From Liolophura sinensis (Eukaryota; Mollusca; Polyplacophora; Chitonida; Chitonidae): 64,000 nt of DNA. Under the pieces are notes generated by a model, which had not been told where the DNA came from, made no database searches, and saw nothing but the letters and a program-made list of their open reading frames with translations. The translations under genes and the position numbers were made by a program. The stretch covers positions 55,712,984-55,776,983 of the forward strand of contig NC_088300.1 of the NCBI RefSeq assembly GCF_032854445.1, read 5' to 3'. Positions 38,801-48,896 of the stretch are shown here, piece after piece. The number at the start of each line of letters is the position of its first letter. Position 1 is the first letter of the stretch.

Positions 38801-41800
38801 TGCTTTAATATTTAAGCTGTTACAAACTTTCTTGTACTCATTTCACTCACATCATTTATGAATGGAGAATGCACATATATATCTGTAAAATAAATATATA
38901 TATTGAATGTTTTCAACTGTTTCAGTACCTGAATGAACAGGACTATGATGGAAAGAAAGCTCAGGAAATCAGCATTCTTGAGCAGACTTTACAGTTATTA
39001 CAGAAGGTAAACTCACTCACTTTTAACATGGTTGACCTTGGTGATAATATAGACTGACACTCACTGACACTGTTATATTCATTAGTTTTCATACTGTAAC
39101 ATAATGATGACAATGGTCATGATCAATTTATAGCATTCAACCAACTCACACCAGCGAATGGTCATGCAATTTTATTAATTGTATACAATAGAGAATGTGC
39201 TGTTTTCGTTGTATCAGTCAGTGTTGTCCTTTGTTAATGCATCTTACCACTGCTCCCTGCTAGTGTGTTATGCGACTTTAACAGATTGTCTCTTAATCTC
39301 TTTCTTTAAAAGCTCTCAAACACAATTGTTTTTGAAGAATGGCAAAATATAACTGAATATTAAAGACATTCTCATCAGTATTCAGTGTTGTGGTCGTATA
39401 GTGTTGCTATAGTCATGAATATACCGATAATAAGAATGCACAGGCTTGTATATGTACATGGGTAACAGTGGTAGGCATGAATGAGTAAAAAAGAGGTGAG
39501 TAATATACCGTGTGATTATGATATTGTATGCTTACTGTACTATTGTTTGCTGTCTGTATAGAAGCCTGTACATTCTTGCTGACAACATATTGCTGATGAT
39601 GGCAACATAGTATGCTGAAATTTAGAATATTGCAAAAAAATGACTTCAGTATTTGGATTTATTTTGTTAAATACCAAACTCACTCTCTGTGGTTGTACCT
39701 TGAAACTCATCATTATGCGACATTTTTGGTGAAATTATTTTTTTGTCAACAGCACCATAACAGAAAGATCAAGCTGAAGAAGAGGACCATGAGAGACTTA
39801 AGCGGCACTATTAAACAGAAACAGGAAGAAAATGAGAAGCTGGCTGAACAGTTGGAAGAGCTTAATGTCTCTGTGAATGAGAGAACCCACATTGATCGTG
39901 TCAATGGTATGTACAAATGACATCAACACCCAGTGTTTGTGTTAAAGGATTTATTCAGCAATAAAAAGATTAGGATCATTATTAGTGGTCATTGTATTAT
40001 CAACGCTCCCATTTAATGGCCATGTGTTACGGTGTATATACATGTAATATGATGCCCATGAACATTTTTATGATTAATTGCAGATTCTACCATGAAGTGA
40101 GCTAAATGTCCATGGTAATTTCATGGCAAACTGAAATCCATGTCTCTGTTTTTATGAGCATTATCGGTGTTTAATAATGGTTGTTTAATAGTGCATAAGT
40201 ATATTATTGAATGGCCATGTTAATAGCTGTTTTTGTGTTATCCTGAGCATTTTATGATTGTTACTAAAAGCAGTTGTTACGTGATATCCATTGTGATTGT
40301 GCTAAACTAATAATTGCTGAGGAGAATGTTATCCAGTGTAACAAAAATGTTAATCTGTCCAAATGGAATTTAGAAGTTTGATAATATTTTCGACAGGTTA
40401 GTGGTTTTATGGATAATAATAGTGTATTTCAGTAAGAGCAACATTCTAGTGGCCAGTGGTACTAGGATCTTTTTCAAGCTCATAATGACTTATTACATGT
40501 ATACTAACACCTTTTTAAAGCTAATGGTGACTTATTACATGTATGCTAACATCTTTCTAAAGCTAATATTGACTTATTACATGTATACTATCACCTTTCT
40601 CAAGCTAATGGTGACTTATTACATGTATACTATCACCTTTCTCAAGCTAATGTGTGACTTATTACATGTATACTATGACCTTTCTCAAGCTAATGTGTGA
40701 CTTATTACATGTATACTATCACCTTTCTCAAGCTAAAGGTGACTTATTACATGTATACTATCACCTTTCTCAAGCTAAAGGTGACTTATTACATGTATAC
40801 TATCACCTTTCTCAAGCTAATGGTGACTTATTACATGTGTACTAACACCTTTCTAAAACTAATGGTGACTTGTTACATGTACACTATGGCCTTTCTCAAG
40901 CTAATGATGACTTATTACATGCATGCTAACACCTTTCTAAAGCTTATGGTGATTTATTACATGTATGCTAACACCTTTCTCAAGCTAATAGTGACTTATT
41001 ACATGTATGCTAACACCTTTCTAAAGCTAATGGTGACTTATTACATGTATGCTAACACCTTTCTAAAGCTAATGGTGACTTATTACATGTATGCTAACAC
41101 CTTTCTCAAGCTAATGGTGACTTATTAAATGAAATGCAGGATGTTATTATCCACAAATAACACTGAGTTGTTGTGAAAACCCTTGCTTAAATTGGAAGTT
41201 TTGCACCTGTCAGGATTGTTTGTGGCTATAATTGTCTTTAGACCTGCTTTGCCCTGAGTTCTATATAACATTTGTGAAGTCCAATAAAGGTGATGGTATG
41301 TACAATCAAATAGCTTTTTCTTAAAGATCAGGCTACTAGCCCTCAGGAGACCCCGTAATCAAACCTGGGTCAAGGTCATACCAAAGACTTATGAAACTTA
41401 CTGCTGCCTCTTTTTGCACTCCATACTGAGAGGTTAGAGCAAGGAAACAGGACTGGTAGGCCTGGTGTCACTTTAATGTGATGACTGGTGTCTTTGACAT
41501 GATACTTCGGTGTCGGTAGCACTTTGGCGGCATGGACTCCCTGACACAAGGAGACGCAATGCATCTACACACACCTAATGACTCCTCTTGGTCATATGAT
41601 AGAAAAATTGTTAAGTATCACGTTAAACCATATTACGTATTAAATACATATTATCGTCATGTGTTGGAAGCCACTCCAGATATGTGAAGTTCTTGAATGT
41701 GATGGAAAAGGTCATTCAAAATCTAACATCAAAAGCTAGGATAGGAAAGTTTTCCTGTAATGGTTAGAAAGTTTGAAATGATGAAGAATAATAGCCATTG

Positions 41801-42670
41801 AGATGCCTGAACAGTGCTATATCACAGTGTGAAGCCTCTGTATGGTGCTATGGATAAATATGGAGCACTGGTCTGCCCTACCTTGGTTGCCTTGACTGTC
41901 TAGTTCTTGATCCCATTGTTCATCCAAATGCATCTTTTGAAACATTACGCCCCATAAACACTGTAAAAACTACAGTCAAATTATGTGACGTAGCATAATA
42001 TTTTGCGTTACTTATTCTGGTTCGCCAAATTTAAGTGTTTTTGTTTCTTTTATTGACATTCAAAAAATGATAAAAGCAATTATTTTCCAATGCACAGTTG
42101 GGTCATTTTATGTTTTTTTTTTCAGTCTGGTATTCAAATTAATCTGCAAGCATCCGTTTTGCTGTGATTGATTTGTAGAACTTATTCTAGGCTTGCTTAG
42201 TGTTGACAAACGTTTATTGGCCACAGAAATATCCCAGAGCTTTAATGTCGAAGGGAGGTACAATTTATTTCAAACCTCGTTTATTACAGCTGAAAATATA
42301 CATGTACGTGCATACCATGAAGTTTGTCCTCATCATGTTGCTAAATCTACTAAAGAACGACTAAAAATGCGTTTTCCACGTCTGGAGGAAGGTCTCTCCT
42401 AATAAGGCATATTTCCTCGTGAGGGAGATATTAATGGTTTATTGTAGGAATTATTGTAAACTAACATTTGTAAAACAATCATGTATATGAATTTTTTCAG
42501 CTGAGCAGCGTTTGGACACAGGAGCGGAGAAAAGGTATCAAGAAATAGTTCAGAGACGAAAACTGGTTGACTTGGCTAAAGCCCAGGCTCAGGAGGTCGC
42601 AGTTCTTCGTGCTGAGGTGGAGCGGCTTCGTATGAGGACCTTCCCGGCCCTGGTGCAGGTCGAGCGCTAG
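11856..42670 (+). CDS. CFAP43: CFAP43 (WDR96), cilia- and flagella-associated WD-repeat/coiled-coil protein, 39 coding exons
   Basis: I rebuilt 39 coding exons with matching GT/AG borders and phases; they total 5,064 nt, a 1,687-aa protein (human CFAP43 is about 1,665 aa). Recognition rests on several stretches: WAQGY directly after a 10-residue N-terminus as in human, [45 protein letters not shown] and the terminal [17 protein letters not shown]43 works with CFAP44 in motile cilia and sperm flagella at the tether/tether-head complex that anchors inner dynein arm I1/f. The start ATG (11856) has an in-frame stop 27 nt upstream and a good context (G at -3 and +4). Exon 1 (11856-11884) encodes [10 protein letters not shown] and ends at a GTATGT donor. 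The gene is divergent from STARD7 and convergent with the GPCR cluster. No frameshift or missing segment was seen. Confidence 0.95.
14829..15427. mobile_element. MITE-like element copy 1 (~600 bp, terminal inverted repeats), CFAP43 intron 4
   Basis: Begins ggattagtgtgcagat and ends atctggacactaatcc, an inverted repeat of about 16 bp that may extend into flanking tttaaa. The interior aligns along its length with the copy at 18614-19226 (for example gtcatacaagt and ggtggccagctggaga). It has no transposase frame, so it is non-autonomous. Confidence 0.75.
16228..16437. mobile_element. Short MITE-like inverted-repeat element, CFAP43 intron 6
   Basis: taattctttaacctttttgc on the left is mirrored by gcaaaaaggttgaggaatta on the right (two mismatches). 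The ends enclose about 165 bp of non-coding AT-rich DNA. TA at both outer ends fits a TA target site. One copy only in this window. Confidence 0.55.
17745..18057 (-). mobile_element. SINE family B, nearly complete, CFAP43 intron 9
   Basis: gagtgagtgattgcttgggg tail end, then 'ttgtcgcaggacggatttcc', 'acttcctcttttaaagtctt' and 'gattgatcctggatctact' (the B-box side of the head). A 13-bp or so gap relative to the complete copy lies in the tail block. The outer head end is lost. Confidence 0.85.
18420..18440. repeat. (TA)n microsatellite
   Basis: Short run of alternating T and A followed by cacaca, within CFAP43 intron 9. Confidence 0.8.
18614..19226. mobile_element. MITE-like element copy 2 (~613 bp), CFAP43 intron 10
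   Basis: Begins ggattagtgtccagat, preceded by tttaaa, and ends gtggacactaatcc. Same orientation and same internal landmarks as copy 1 (cacttaaaatc, gccaaattatgtcatacaag, gctggccagctggaga, taacatactgt). Divergence between the copies looks like 15-25% by eye. Confidence 0.75.
19797..19827. repeat. (GTT)n microsatellite
   Basis: About nine near-perfect GTT units in CFAP43 intron 11. Confidence 0.9.
22922..23205 (+). mobile_element. SINE family D (tRNA-derived) next to CFAP43 exon 17
   Basis: Opens with a tRNA-like head (gcagtggcctagtgttttac, then gtgggttcagactcgacc as a B box). The body follows: gaagatcacttctcttccac, cagtatggtgtgcatatcgc, ctccagtttcctccatccat. It ends within about 15 bp of the exon 17 acceptor at 23218. 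Short pieces of the same body appear near 17490 and 46955. Confidence 0.6.
28262..28425 (-). mobile_element. SINE family A, head missing, CFAP43 intron 23
   Basis: Clear match from tttatttatttgattggtgt to accttcccacatacag, ending about 65 bp before exon 24. Confidence 0.85.
29447..29600 (-). mobile_element. SINE family A, head missing, CFAP43 intron 26
   Basis: Match from the tttatttatttatttgattc tail through 'atgttttacgccgtaatcaa' to 'gctgacagaccttcccac'. It is about 70 bp after exon 26. Confidence 0.85.
29728..29823. repeat. (AT)n-(AC)n compound microsatellite
   Basis: About 31 AT units followed by about 13 AC units, in CFAP43 intron 26. The open frame across it (repeated YI, then TH) is an artefact of the dinucleotides. 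Confidence 0.97.
31805..32022 (+). mobile_element. SINE family C fragment, CFAP43 intron 29
   Basis: Shares 'aggaaacatgactggttggt', 'gaccgggtggggtgttatgt' and the tail 'atgactgaaaaattgttaac' with the copies at 41340 and 61672. Confidence 0.75.
33985..34098 (+). mobile_element. SINE family A 3' fragment, CFAP43 intron 32
   Basis: 'ctaccataatgctggccgcc' and 'ttcttgagtacggtgttaaa', then (taaa)n. A single 'ctttgtgaaactggtccc' MITE end follows at 34122. Confidence 0.75.
35501..36775. repeat. 110-bp minisatellite, about 11.5 copies, CFAP43 intron 34
   Basis: Units starting gtac(a/g)atgaagtgtcagat recur exactly every 110 bp (35501, 35611, 35721 ... 36601), with a last diverged partial unit from about 36699. 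Copies differ at a few sites only. The array begins about 40 bp after the exon 34 donor and is entirely intronic. Confidence 0.97.
38609..38670 (+). mobile_element. Possible tRNA-like SINE head remnant
   Basis: gtttagtacagtaggtccat resembles an A box, and ctcaagttcaaatccagg 30 bp further resembles a B box. No intact tRNA fold or tail was found. It lies in CFAP43 intron 36. Confidence 0.3.
40475..41127. repeat. 42-bp minisatellite, about 15 copies, CFAP43 last intron
   Basis: Unit built on acttattacatgtatactat then cacctttctcaagctaatgg. The 42-bp period is a multiple of three, so one plus frame stays open and reads [11 protein letters not shown] repeats. Two units carry one extra base and shift the frame. 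Nothing links it to the flanking CFAP43 exons. Confidence 0.97.
41340..41632 (+). mobile_element. SINE family C, nearly full length
   Basis: 'gtaatcaaacctgggtcaag' (B-box-like), 'gttagagcaaggaaacagga', 'gtagcactttggcggcatgg', then the tail 'gaaaaattgttaagtatcac' and gttaaac. The tail block is shared with family B. It lies in the last CFAP43 intron. Confidence 0.8.
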
Positions 42671-42927
42671 TTGGGAATACTGGTGTGGAGAGATAAAGAA
42701 AAACATTGTCTGGCAAGACGGACGAAAGTGGCGTCCGACAGGAGGATATAAATTTACAATTTGTGTTAACTATCTTAATGTCTAGCTTTTACTTTATCTT
42801 CGGTGAATGTTGCTTTGTAGCTTCTGTATTTTAACTTAACTATTCCAAAGTGATGATTATATTATAGTTAATTATTACCTGTCCTACAAGCTGCGATAAT
42901 CTAAGACATGTAATCGGTTGTGAAGAT

Positions 42928-42933
42928 AATAAA
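42928..42933 (+). terminator. CFAP43 polyadenylation signal AATAAA
   Basis: Canonical hexamer 258 nt after the CFAP43 stop, in AT-rich sequence. It is the first plus-strand AATAAA after the stop. Confidence 0.65.
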
Positions 42934-43467
42934 GATAAAACTTTCCATAGTCGTTGAATTATAGAAATAATCGGAGCAGAAATTTTTGATAAGGAGACTT
43001 CAGTGAACCAGCCGTAACAAACACGGTCTTATTACCTTCCAAGGAGACATGAGTTGGTCCTTGTTAGATGAGGCACAACATTGTGTCGACTCGTTCATGG
43101 TCCTGTTATTCATTTGAATTTAGCTCCATGATATAAATCGTACATAACGTCGCATATCTTCGGAATAAAATCTCCAAGAGAAGCAGAATCCAAGATTGCC
43201 GTTTTCAAACGGCGCAGAACTGACTGGCGACTTCCGGAATTAACAAAAAATTAAAGGTGTCCCGTGTAAAAATTTTGTTGAGTCATCCTATCTTCATTCG
43301 ACGGCTCGATGTAACACATCGCACCCCGTGAATACGGCATTAAGGTTTCAAAGTAATAAGCTTGTGTTTTCGAACTCATATACCAGTGGAAGGGCCAATC
43401 ACCCTTGTATGACAAGTTTGTTATGGGTCGTAAGTTATGGTTCAGTCGTTGCCATATGAATGTTTGC
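42934..43467. other. Convergent 3' ends of CFAP43 and the first GPCR
   Basis: This 534-bp gap lies between the CFAP43 poly(A) signal and the stop of the first GPCR. It must hold the 3' UTR of that receptor. I see no further gene or repeat. Confidence 0.55.
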
Positions 43468-44733
43468 TCAAAGTTGACTCGTTTTGCAGTTACATTTTCG
43501 TAACACCTCTTTACAATATTGACGAAAACTGCGGTTGTACACATAGTAGACGATTGCATTTAAAGCATTATTTAAAAAGTAAAGTTCAATGAAGAACTCC
43601 CGCAGTATTTGATCGGTAGTGTTGACATAGTTCGTGAAGCGAGAGTTAAAAGTACCCAGTAATGCGTTGATCCAAAATGGAATCCAAGAAACTGTAAAAA
43701 CCACTGTGACGACCATTAGGGCTCTTGTTGCCCGGTATTGCGTGTTACCTACACTTGTTTCTCGAACGGAGATAGTCTGACCGTTGCTACTGTCAGGAAA
43801 AGACGACTGCGTCACGTCGCCGGTGTCATCGCTGATGGGGGTCACGCTGATGGGAGTCACGTTGATAAGACTGATCTTGTGTGACGAAACATCAGCCACT
43901 GTTCCCGGTTTCTCTCCTCGCTTTGTTGGCTGGACGAGATTCTTCCGTATTGCCCAAGCTTTTCTTCCACGGAACCCCAACTGACGTTTCATTGTTATGT
44001 ATATGATAGTATAGGAAACCATCGTGACCGACACAAGAAAAATGAATATAAGTACTGACACAATGCTTACTGTTAGATTTTCCCAAGATTGTTGGTATAT
44101 GTTCAGGACTTCGCACACATAAATGTAGGATTGATTGACTGTGAAGCCTTGGTATGTGTCGGCGGAAAACCCGTAAGCCTCAACAGAAGAAACGCTGACC
44201 ACGTAACGTTGTATCCCAACGGTGAAAAATATAGGTAATGTCAGCAATGTCCCTAAAATTACGCACACAATCAGAACTAGAATAGTTCTAACAGCCCCGA
44301 TTCGTCGCCAAGTGAATGGTTTGCACACAGCTTGATAACGGTCTATGGCTGTGGCCTGTAGGACAAATGCCGACGATCCAAGGCAAGCGTTCCTCATCCA
44401 TTTCAACATTCTACAAGAGGTTTGGTAGAAGGAGCTATAGTAATTGGCGGTTTGGAAAATATGAAGGGGGATCAAGATACAACAGCCGAATAAATCCAGT
44501 GAAGCAAGGAAAAGAATATTATAGTTCGTGACACTGGTTTTCCGCCGCTGCACAAAGTTGCTTAAAATTAGTGAGTTTCCAAGTATCCCAGTAATAGCAA
44601 GAACGATCTGGAAAAGCCATTTTGGCCAAGCCGTGGCAAAGAATTCACTGCTGATTCTCTGGGCAACTTCATAGCCTTGGCATGTACAGTTGAGCAAGTC
44701 AAAGTTGTCGCTTCCTTCACGGGAGAAAATCAT
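43468..44733 (-). CDS. Class A (rhodopsin-like) orphan GPCR, tandem copy 1 (421 aa)
   Basis: Intronless seven-transmembrane receptor. Landmarks: N-glycosylation site N15-C-T; GN at 52-53 (TM1); LASLD with D80 (TM2); C107 (TM3) and C207 (second extracellular loop) for the usual disulfide; DRY at 131-133; SWIPFW at 349-354 (TM6, Ser replacing the usual Cys); and N392-A-I-V-Y396 in TM7, where the NPxxY proline is Ala. Residue 3.32 is R114, not Asp, which argues against an amine receptor. The third intracellular loop is long (about 90 residues) and polar. The tail is rich in Cys and basic residues (RKCNCK). The ATG at 44733 is the first after an in-frame stop. The ligand is unknown; a peptide or anionic ligand is only a guess. 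Confidence 0.88.
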   Translation of the reverse strand: MIFSREGSDNFDLLNCTCQGYEVAQRISSEFFATAWPKWLFQIVLAITGILGNSLILSNFVQRRKTSVTNYNILFLASLDLFGCCILIPLHIFQTANYYSSFYQTSCRMLKWMRNACLGSSAFVLQATAIDRYQAVCKPFTWRRIGAVRTILVLIVCVILGTLLTLPIFFTVGIQRYVVSVSSVEAYGFSADTYQGFTVNQSYIYVCEVLNIYQQSWENLTVSIVSVLIFIFLVSVTMVSYTIIYITMKRQLGFRGRKAWAIRKNLVQPTKRGEKPGTVADVSSHKISLINVTPISVTPISDDTGDVTQSSFPDSSNGQTISVRETSVGNTQYRATRALMVVTVVFTVSWIPFWINALLGTFNSRFTNYVNTTDQILREFFIELYFLNNALNAIVYYVYNRSFRQYCKEVLRKCNCKTSQL

Positions 44734-47645
44734 GATGTGGTTCAATATACACGCCTAGACTTCTCAACGCTCGGTTGTGATATGGAGACCCGAACACCTT
44801 GCTATGTAATGAACATGACACATTTTCCTTATTAATCTAATGGCGCGGCTTTTGTGTTTTACACACGACTGCCTTCTGTTCGAACGATGGAATATAAAAG
44901 GATACCTTGGATATTGTCTCCATGGTTATCTCGCTTTTCTAGGTTAATAGCGACCTATATCTGTAATTTTTAATGTATGTGCCGCATTGTGCTATAAATG
45001 ACATGTTTATATTAATGAATAACGGTGGTCTATGTATTTAGCCCACTCTTTGTGAATCGTCATATTACTCCCGTAAGATCTGTACTCATTGCCTTGAAAT
45101 GCTTTGTTGAGATAAAATCTGTGCTCAGTTGATAATATCGGATATGAAATCTCGTGCGACAGACCTTAGTGCTCCATTGTGGTCTAATGTCTCCACTGAT
45201 GCCTATATTTACCAAATAACTCAAGTCAACACAGCTTTTTTTTTTCACAACATAGAGATATCACAACAATGTTTGTATTATAACATAGTTCCCAAAGCGA
45301 GGTGACGGATGACAGGATGGCATTGGAGTTATAACAAGTGAACGGAAAACATCGATATTTATGCCAATAGACATGTCGCTTGTTATAGAGACAGGTTGCG
45401 CTTCTTTGTTTTTTTATTTCTGAGAGGCCGTCAAGAGCAGTTGTATAGAAAATAACGCTAAGCGTGAATAATTAATTATGAAGTACCAAAGTGCTTTTAA
45501 CTTCAGCAGTAGTTTACATACAGCCCAAAAGATAAAGTAATTGTAGGCCTATAAACGGTACGTGACTAGAAACACATGGGTTCAGACAGACTATGTATAT
45601 AATCTTGTTTTCATTCACATTATACAGCTAAAGTCTACATTGAATTCTACAGCCATGGAGGCGACATATTAGAACAGATGGATATGAGACAAACTGAAGG
45701 AAAATACCTCTGCTTTCTATGTTCGAATCCTGCTGCGGGCTTTAAGTTCAGGAGATTTATTTGGTCCTAAGGAAAAGGGCAGTGTGTTACTCCTGATAGT
45801 CCATGCAGTTTCTCCAACCATAACCCTAATCGCCGTCATAAGTGAAAACCATTTCAGAACGGTGTTAAAAACCAAATCAAGAAAAACCTTACCCATTCCA
45901 AGGAATTCAATAGCCAGATGGTTCTTCGTGGGTCCGGTCCACCATATTAGGCTAAATGTACTGAAATCTAACGACTGACAGCTGTCAACAGAATGTGTGT
46001 AAGTCATAAATCGGGGGATTCCTGGCTGATTCAGTCCCAGCCTTAAGCACCACCTTCATGCAGGTGTTGTTTTTCGTAGGGTATTGATCATGATAAGCTT
46101 TCGATGATGTCCACGGGGCCTTGTTGACAAAATCGGTGATGGTGTTTTGGAGGCATGGAGACAATAAGATTTAGACAGTATTCGTGGGGCCCTGATGACA
46201 AAGAGGGGTCGATGGCGTTCTTGTGGCATGTAGACAATGAGTGTCAGACGGTGCTCACGGGACCTAGGTGACGGTAACCTGTCGATGGTGTTCTTGTGGG
46301 ATGCTGACATTAATAAGTGGTTGAAGGTTTTTGTGGGGCCTTTGCTGACATTAATGAGCGGTGGACGGTGTTGGTGGGGCCTTGCTGGCATTAAAAAGAT
46401 GTTGACAGTGTTCGTGAGGCCTTTGCTGACATTAATAAGTGGTTGACTGTATTCGTGTGACCTTGCTGACATTAACAAGCGCTTGACGATGTTTGTGGGG
46501 CCTTTGCATACATTAATAAGCCGTGGACGGTGTTCGTGGGGCCTTGCTGACATTAACAAGCAGTTGATGGTATTCATGAGGCCTTGCTGACATTAATAAG
46601 CGGTTGACGGTGTTGGTGGGGCCTGGCCGATATTAACAAGCTGTTGACGGTATTCGTGGGGTCTTGCTGACATTAACAAGCGGTTGACGGAGTCCGTGGT
46701 TCCTTGTTGAGTTTAACAAGCAGTTGACGGCATTCTTGAGGCCTTGCTGACATTATTAAGCGGTTGACGGTGTCCGTGTGGCCAGGTTAACAATAAGAGG
46801 TCGATGGTATTCTTGGGGCTTTTGTGACAATTTGCAGTTGTCGGTTTTCGTGAGGTCTAGGTGACATACGGTCGATGGTATTCATGGGGTCTTGGTGGTG
46901 ATAATAAGCGGTTGGCGCTATTCCTTGGACCATGCACACTCTTGTGTTCGTTGATGGCCACTTCTATTCGACCAATATGATGTGGAAGTGAAGATGTGTA
47001 CGTCACACGAGGAAAAGCTGGCATGTGGCTTCCTTCACTCTTTAGCGCAACTTGCAGCGTATCAGCAAATATGAAGTTAAAATACGATCAATCCATCAGA
47101 ACAAAAACACATCACATGAAAACTGTATCAACGATGGCCTTGCAATGAGGTACGTTTACAAACAACATTGACAAAAACTGTGACATCATATCCAAGGTAT
47201 TCAGCCACATTTAACTTGTTTGTTACAACACAGTGATAGATGGTACTGTAAGGCAATCAGATAGATGGTACTGTATTACTTAGACATAAAACTTTGGCCA
47301 TAAAAGAGTTCGAATTCCAAACTCCCTTGTTAATCAGGCCAAAAATGTCGGACTGAGTGAAGTTTAACGGAGTGAAGTTCAACATCATGCAGACAAGTCT
47401 GTAGAAACACCACTAAGGGAAAATGCTAACAGTCCCCTCATAACATATTTTTGGTTGACTCATGTTGATATTCTCTCGGTGACTGAAATATTGCCACATT
47501 CTCATGTTCGTATGTCAGGTAGTAAGTGTCTGTGTCATCAGTGATGTGAGGCAGTGCCTTGTCACTTGTGTATAGGCTGAACAGACTGGCACTGCGCACA
47601 GTTATCTCCCTTTACACCGACACTTTTTTAAAGACGCACGAAAAG
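44734..47645. other. Spacer between GPCR copies 1 and 2
   Basis: It holds the 5' leader of copy 1, which aligns with that of copy 2 (atatcacaaccgagcg and attgaaccacatc before the ATG), the 40-bp minisatellite and AT-rich DNA. No other supported gene. Confidence 0.6.
46080..46930. repeat. ~40-bp minisatellite between the GPCR duplicates
   Basis: Diverged units such as gccttgctgacattaacaag then c(a/g)gttgacggt(g/a)ttcgtggg recur about every 40 bp for some 20 copies, most regular at 46330-46780. Minus-strand frames reading NVSKGPTNTVN-like repeats are artefacts. Confidence 0.92.
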
Positions 47646-48896
47646 TTATCTTGCTTTGCAATTACATTTTCGTAACATCTCTTTACAATATTGACGAAAA
47701 TTGCGGTTGTACACATAGTAGACGATCGCATTTAAAACGTTATTTAAAAAGTAAAGCTCAATGAAGAACTCCCGCAGTATTTGATCAGTGATATTGACAT
47801 AGTTTGTGAAGCGAGAGTTTAAATTACCTAGTAATGTGATGACCCAAAATGGAATCCAAGAAACTGTAAAAACCACTGTGACGACCATTAGGGCTCTTGT
47901 TGCCCGGTATTGGGTATTACCTACACTTGTTTCTTGGGCGTAGTTGTTCTGACCGTTGCTACTGTCAGAAAAAGATGACAACGTCACGGCACCGTTGTCA
48001 TCGCTGATGGGAGTCACGCTGATGCAGGTCACCTTGCTGTGATTGATGTTATGTGACGAAGTTGTTCCCGGCTGTTCTTCCCGATTTTTTGGATGGACGG
48101 AATTCTTCTGGATTGTCCAAACTTTTCTTCCACGGAACCCCAGCTGGCGTTTCATTGTTATGTATATGATAGTATAGGAAACCATCGTGACCGACACAAG
48201 AAAAATGAATATAAGTACTGACACAATGCTTACTGTTAGATTTTCCCAAGAGTGTTGGTATATGTTCAGGACTTCGCACACATAAATGTAGGATTGATTG
48301 ACTGTGAAGCCTTGGTATGTGTCGGCGGAAAACCCGTAAGCCTCAACGGAAGAAACGCTGACCACGTAACGTTGTATCCCAACGGTGAAAAATATAGGTA
48401 ATGTCAGCAGGGCCCCTAATATTACGCACACAATCAGAACTAGAATAGTTCTAACAGCCCCGATTCGTCGCCAAGTGAATGGTTTGCACACAGCTTGATA
48501 ACGGTCTATGGCTGTGGCCTGTAGGACAAATGCCGACGATCCAAGGCAAGCGTTCCTCATCCAGTTCAACATTCTACAAGAGGTTTGGTAGAAGGAGCTA
48601 TAGTAATTGGCGGTTTGGAAAATATGAAGGGGGATCAAGATACAACAGCCGAATAAATCCAATGAAGCAAGGAAAAGAATATTATAGTTCGTGACACTGG
48701 TTTTCCGCCGCTGCACAAAGTTGCTTAAAATTAGTGAGTTTCCAAGTATCCCAGTAATAGCAAGAACGATCTGGAAAAGCCATTTTGGCCAAGCCGTGGC
48801 AAAGAATTCACTGCTGATTCTCTGGGCAACTTCATGGCGCTGACATGTATCGTTGAATGGGTCAAAGCTTTCACTGTCAACCCGAGAGAAAATCAT
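47646..48896 (-). CDS. Class A orphan GPCR, tandem copy 2 (416 aa)
   Basis: Recent duplicate of the gene at 43468-44733. From the ATG through TM5 it is almost identical in DNA, but it differs through the third intracellular loop (QPGTTSSHNINHSKVT replaces the matching stretch) and at the tail (ends CKAR). Landmarks are kept: N15-D-T sequon, D2.50, TM3 and loop-2 cysteines, DRY, Arg at 3.32, SWIPFW, and NAIVY in place of NPxxY. I chose the ATG at 48896 because it aligns with the only possible start of copy 1. The frame stays open to an earlier ATG at 48995, which would add 33 residues. Confidence 0.87.
   Translation of the reverse strand: MIFSRVDSESFDPFNDTCQRHEVAQRISSEFFATAWPKWLFQIVLAITGILGNSLILSNFVQRRKTSVTNYNILFLASLDLFGCCILIPLHIFQTANYYSSFYQTSCRMLNWMRNACLGSSAFVLQATAIDRYQAVCKPFTWRRIGAVRTILVLIVCVILGALLTLPIFFTVGIQRYVVSVSSVEAYGFSADTYQGFTVNQSYIYVCEVLNIYQHSWENLTVSIVSVLIFIFLVSVTMVSYTIIYITMKRQLGFRGRKVWTIQKNSVHPKNREEQPGTTSSHNINHSKVTCISVTPISDDNGAVTLSSFSDSSNGQNNYAQETSVGNTQYRATRALMVVTVVFTVSWIPFWVITLLGNLNSRFTNYVNITDQILREFFIELYFLNNVLNAIVYYVYNRNFRQYCKEMLRKCNCKAR

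Larger units (their letters stand above)
23219..42670 (+). other. CFAP43: CFAP43 exons 17-39: coiled-coil half
   Basis: Exons: 23219-23393, 23633-23737, 24013-24090, 25172-25297, 25590-25694, 26058-26174, 26653-26694 (only 14 codons), 28491-28569, 28768-28859, 29173-29379, 30047-30217, 30922-31050, 31311-31430, 32432-32539, 32898-33073, 33389-33602, 34768-34880, 35301-35460, 37041-37114, 37659-37749, 38926-39006, 39753-39906, 42501-42670. Residues from about 726 on are rich in Glu, Lys, Gln and Leu, with long charged helices ([31 protein letters not shown]), as expected for the rod part. A Pro-rich break ([11 protein letters not shown]) follows the propeller half. Confidence 0.88.

Noticed and set aside
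40401-41128. Repeat-protein-like frames ([11 protein letters not shown])
   Set aside because: These are the translation of the 42-bp intronic minisatellite; there is no start or splice context.
46056-46577. 173-codon minus-strand frame with SARPHEHR-type repeats
   Set aside because: It is the translation of the 40-bp minisatellite, with unit-to-unit changes that do not respect codons.
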